Positions 6,151-7,870 of a stretch of DNA of 7,870 nt are shown here, in pieces. Source of the DNA: Clostridia bacterium (GTDB lineage: Bacteria; Bacillota; Clostridia; Lachnospirales; Lachnospiraceae). Both the position numbers and the translations under genes were made by a program. The notes beneath the pieces are model-generated. The model worked only from the letters and a program-made list of their open reading frames with translations. It was not told where the DNA came from and did not search any database. The stretch covers positions 1-7,870 of the forward strand of contig BNZC01000038.1 in the NCBI GenBank assembly GCA_026000755.1, given 5' to 3'. Position 1 is the first letter of the stretch, and each line of letters starts with the position of its first letter.

Positions 6151-6183
6151 CCTCACCATTTTCGGAAGTTTGCCTCAAAAAAA

Positions 6184-6510
6184 TCAATCCAATATAAATT
6201 CATATTCTCTCACAATGACCCCATCTTCAAATTCAAAAACATCACAGGACTTTTCTCCAAGGTTATTAACCAGAATGGCTACAATTCTTGTTTCGCTTTC
6301 ATTTGCCAAAAGTGTTTCTACGCAAAACGTATTGTTATATTTTTCGTAAACATCTTGCATATAAGCAATGTAGTTATCGGCACCTACAATCGTCTTATTA
6401 TTGTGAGGCGAATGAAGTTCCCATACTATGTTGGGGCTGATGTATTGACGGTATTTTACCCAGTCACGCTGATTTTCCGCTTCAAAGAATTCCATAAGTA
6501 CAGATTTCAT
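6184..6510 (-). CDS. Small SnoaL/NTF2-like fold protein
   Basis: This 108-residue soluble protein has the pattern of the SnoaL/NTF2-like superfamily: an N-terminal helix with EFFEAENQRDWVKYRQYISPNIVWELH, then IVGADNYIAYMQDVYEKYNN, then long beta strands (TRIVAILVNNLG, CDVFEFEDGVIVREYEFI). Such proteins are often isomerases, small-molecule-binding proteins or polyketide cyclases. No catalytic assignment is possible here. The start at 6510 is chosen for GGGAGG close upstream; an upstream in-frame GTG at 6597 would add 29 residues encoded by the 76-bp repeat and is unlikely. The toxin gene converges on it with only 33 bases between stops. Upstream on the same strand is the PH-domain gene, separated only by the repeat. 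Confidence 0.75.
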   Translation of the reverse strand: MKSVLMEFFEAENQRDWVKYRQYISPNIVWELHSPHNNKTIVGADNYIAYMQDVYEKYNNTFCVETLLANESETRIVAILVNNLGEKSCDVFEFEDGVIVREYEFILD

Positions 6511-6522
6511 TTCACCCTCCCA

Positions 6523-6598
6523 ACAATGGTTGGTCCTATTGGAACAACACTTCGTTAATTTCGAATATATCAAACCTAATTTCGAGATCGTTGCCACG
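6523..6598 (+). repeat. 76-bp inverted repeat, internal copy
   Basis: Every base is the reverse complement of 7795-7870. It occupies the whole gap between the stop of the PH-domain gene and the ribosome site of the NTF2-like gene, so it is that gene's immediate upstream region. By my count 29 of 76 bases are G or C. TAATTTCGA occurs twice inside it. Together with the bases to its left, its start forms a small hairpin, CCAAC-AATG-GTTGG (6520-6533). No recombinase site or transposon end was recognised. Confidence 0.95.
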
Positions 6599-6606
6599 CA
6601 AAACTG

Positions 6607-7038
6607 CTACACCTGTATGTTCGGATTGATTTTCAGCAAATCATCGATTAATTTGTTATTATCTGCAACAGAAATCATGACTTCACCCGTTCCGGAAGAT
6701 TCATTCAAATACTCTATATGCAAACGGTCAAATGACAATGCCGAGGTTGCAAGCAGGGTATGTGTTTTAGTTATAGAATGAATCTTTTTACAATCTATCT
6801 GCTTTTTGGAAAATCCAAAGACAAAGGTTAAAACATCGTTTTCCAATATCACATAATAATGGTTCGCAATGAGAAGTGCAATATCGCACAACAAGAGTAT
6901 TAAAAGGAAAATCCAAGCAGACAGTGTGGCTTGCCCTGTTACTATCCGAAAAATTTCCCATATAAGAAATGCGTTGATAAAAAGCAAGACAAGAATCCAC
7001 CAGATCCCTCTTTTTGCTTTGTATCTCATGAAACTCAT
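6607..7038 (-). CDS. Two-helix membrane protein with bacterial PH domain
   Basis: This 143-residue protein begins with a basic stretch (MRYKAKRG) and two hydrophobic segments, about residues 12-33 and 39-58, so it is probably a membrane hairpin with the rest in the cytoplasm. Residues 61-143 match the bacterial PH-like domain once called DUF1200 (bPH_4, from memory): YYVILENDVLTFVFG, a central ITKTHTLLATSALSFDRLHIEY, then VMISVADNNKLIDDLLKINPNI, where ALS-DRL and the final NP-I are characteristic. The domain's biochemical role is unknown. The start at 7038 is set by AAAGGAGG seven bases upstream; an in-frame start at 7098 has no such site. It lies downstream of the metH-like gene on the same strand and upstream of the NTF2-like gene, across the repeat. 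A sampled 60-base block (6781-6840) has 17 G+C, far lower than metH, which suggests separate origin. Confidence 0.8.
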   Translation of the reverse strand: MSFMRYKAKRGIWWILVLLFINAFLIWEIFRIVTGQATLSAWIFLLILLLCDIALLIANHYYVILENDVLTFVFGFSKKQIDCKKIHSITKTHTLLATSALSFDRLHIEYLNESSGTGEVMISVADNNKLIDDLLKINPNIQV

Positions 7039-7068
7039 ATCAAATCCTCCTTTGTTAAGATCAACGCA

Positions 7069-7098
7069 ATTGTGTAGCGCCTTGCGACATAATTTCAA
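7069..7098 (-). promoter_or_regulatory. Candidate promoter of the PH-domain gene
   Basis: On the minus strand TTGAAA (7098-7093) is followed after 18 bases by CACAAT (7074-7069), in the gap between the metH-like stop and the PH-domain gene's ribosome site. The -10 is weak. No terminator hairpin was seen between the two genes, so read-through from metH is also possible. Confidence 0.3.
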
Positions 7099-7128
7099 AA
7101 TCGCTGTTTTCTTGTATCCGTCACTGTA

Positions 7129-7870
7129 CTAGCTTACTGTATCGGTGATACTCTGCACCAACTCCACCGCTTCTACTGCATCCTTTCCATATCCGTCCGC
7201 TCCGATTTCCTCGGCGTATTCCGGCGTGAGTGCCGCTCCGCCCACAATCACCTTAACGGAAAGTCCGTCCTCTCGCACAAAATCAATAACCTCTTTCATA
7301 TAAGTCATGGTGGTGGTCATAAGAGCGGAGAGGGCTATGACATCCGCTTTATGTTCCTTTGCCGCCGCTAAAATCGTTTCTTTATCCACGTCTTTGCCCA
7401 AATCGTGTACACGGATTCCGTAATTTTTCAGCATCATGGCAAGCAAGTTTTTCCCAATGTCATGCACATCTCCCTTGACCGTGGCAAGCACCACGCAAGG
7501 TCCTGCACTTAAATCTTTGCCTTTCAAAAGCAAGGGTTCCAAGAATCCTACGCCTGTTTCCATGGCTTTTGCACTTGCAATCAGCTGTGGCAGGAAATAC
7601 ACTTGGCTGTTGAAGAGTTCCCCTACTTGATTGATTCCCGGGATTAGGCATTGCTGCAAAAGATCGTTTGCCCCTATGCCCTCGTTTAGGGCAGTTTCTA
7701 AATGGGCGATGATTTGTTTTTCTTTGCCTTGCAAGACGTCTTTGTATATCTGCACCATGGCGGGAGTGGCGAGTTTGACAATAGAAACAGCCTCCGTGGC
7801 AACGATCTCGAAATTAGGTTTGATATATTCGAAATTAACGAAGTGTTGTTCCAATAGGACCAACCATTGT
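7129..7870 (-). CDS. metH: Cobalamin-binding C-terminal part of a MetH-type methyltransferase (partial, 5' end off the window)
   Basis: The frame is open to the right edge. The visible part is the B12 module of a methionine-synthase-like protein: cap domain (IIAHLETALNEGI, then LIPGINQVGELFNSQVYFLPQLI) followed by the Rossmann-like cobalamin domain with GDVHDIG, whose His (codon 7464-7462) ligates cobalt, plus IALSALMTTTM and VGGAALTPEYAEEIGADGY. The homocysteine- and folate-binding domains would lie beyond the window; no reactivation domain follows, as in short clostridial MetH. The role would be methyl transfer from methyltetrahydrofolate to homocysteine. A free-standing corrinoid protein is possible. 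The TTG at 7863 is not a credible start: no ribosome site is visible and the frame continues past it. The first 25 codons, 7870-7795, fall in the 76-bp repeat and do not look MetH-like to me, so the gene may be broken there. Confidence 0.85.
   Translation of the reverse strand, partial: QWLVLLEQHFVNFEYIKPNFEIVATEAVSIVKLATPAMVQIYKDVLQGKEKQIIAHLETALNEGIGANDLLQQCLIPGINQVGELFNSQVYFLPQLIASAKAMETGVGFLEPLLLKGKDLSAGPCVVLATVKGDVHDIGKNLLAMMLKNYGIRVHDLGKDVDKETILAAAKEHKADVIALSALMTTTMTYMKEVIDFVREDGLSVKVIVGGAALTPEYAEEIGADGYGKDAVEAVELVQSITDTVS
7795..7870 (-). repeat. 76-bp inverted repeat, copy at the window edge
   Basis: It is the exact reverse complement of 6523-6598. Identity stops at 7794 on the inner side, and on the outer side the window ends at the matching base, so the true length is unknown. 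Its composition (38% G+C) differs from the adjoining metH sequence (31 of 60 bases G or C at 7741-7800). Confidence 0.95.

Noticed and set aside
6151..6183. Terminator between the convergent toxin and NTF2-like genes
   Set aside because: A T-run follows the NTF2-like stop on the minus strand, but no hairpin of useful strength precedes it.
6184..6597. N-terminally extended NTF2-like protein starting at the GTG at 6597
   Set aside because: The extra 29 residues are encoded by the repeat and are unlike the fold. GGGAGG just before 6510 supports the shorter form.
6530..6781. Plus-strand 83-codon ORF with the same first 23 residues as the metH frame
   Set aside because: The shared residues come from the 76-bp inverted repeat. 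The remainder is antisense to the PH-domain gene and resembles no protein.

Overview
The window looks like chromosomal DNA from a low-GC Gram-positive anaerobe of the Clostridia, probably Lachnospiraceae-like. The basis is strong Shine-Dalgarno sites (GGAGG, AAAGGAGG, AGGTGAT), an orphan MsmX/UgpC-type sugar ABC ATPase followed by a PucR/CdaR-type regulator, a clostridial-style TypA, and a MetH-type cobalamin module. The family assignment is inference from gene content, not from a search.

Left part (1-2761, minus strand): msmX reads leftward into a PucR/CdaR-family regulator gene, which ends at a clear Rho-independent terminator (41-84). The 184-base gap between the two genes holds three tandem 30-bp units, each a near-perfect palindrome and each containing promoter-like hexamers. 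It is probably the control region of the regulator gene. The 262-base gap between msmX and typA carries the divergent promoters and a doubtful 24-codon ORF.

Centre (2762-4869): an intact typA/bipA translational GTPase reads rightward. It is followed by a 281-base non-coding stretch dominated by a palindromic element with perfect 43-bp arms (4673-4715 and 4815-4857) and a second hairpin nested in its loop. The element separates typA from a convergent accessory gene.

Right part (4870-7870): this part is mostly AT-richer and accessory in character. It holds an endonuclease/exonuclease/phosphatase-fold protein (minus), a divergent RelE/ParE-type toxin-antitoxin pair (plus) whose antitoxin seems to have lost most of its Phd/YefM DNA-binding core, a small SnoaL/NTF2-like protein (minus), a two-helix membrane protein with a bacterial PH domain (minus), and the 3' part of a metH-like cobalamin-binding methyltransferase gene (minus) running off the right edge.

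The most striking structure is a perfect 76-bp inverted repeat. One copy lies just upstream of the NTF2-like gene (6523-6598). The other ends exactly on the last base of the window (7795-7870) and forms the first residues of the visible metH frame. It may be a real invertible or rearranged segment, or a contig-edge assembly artefact, and the sequence alone cannot decide. No tRNA, rRNA, CRISPR array, recognisable transposase or riboswitch was seen.
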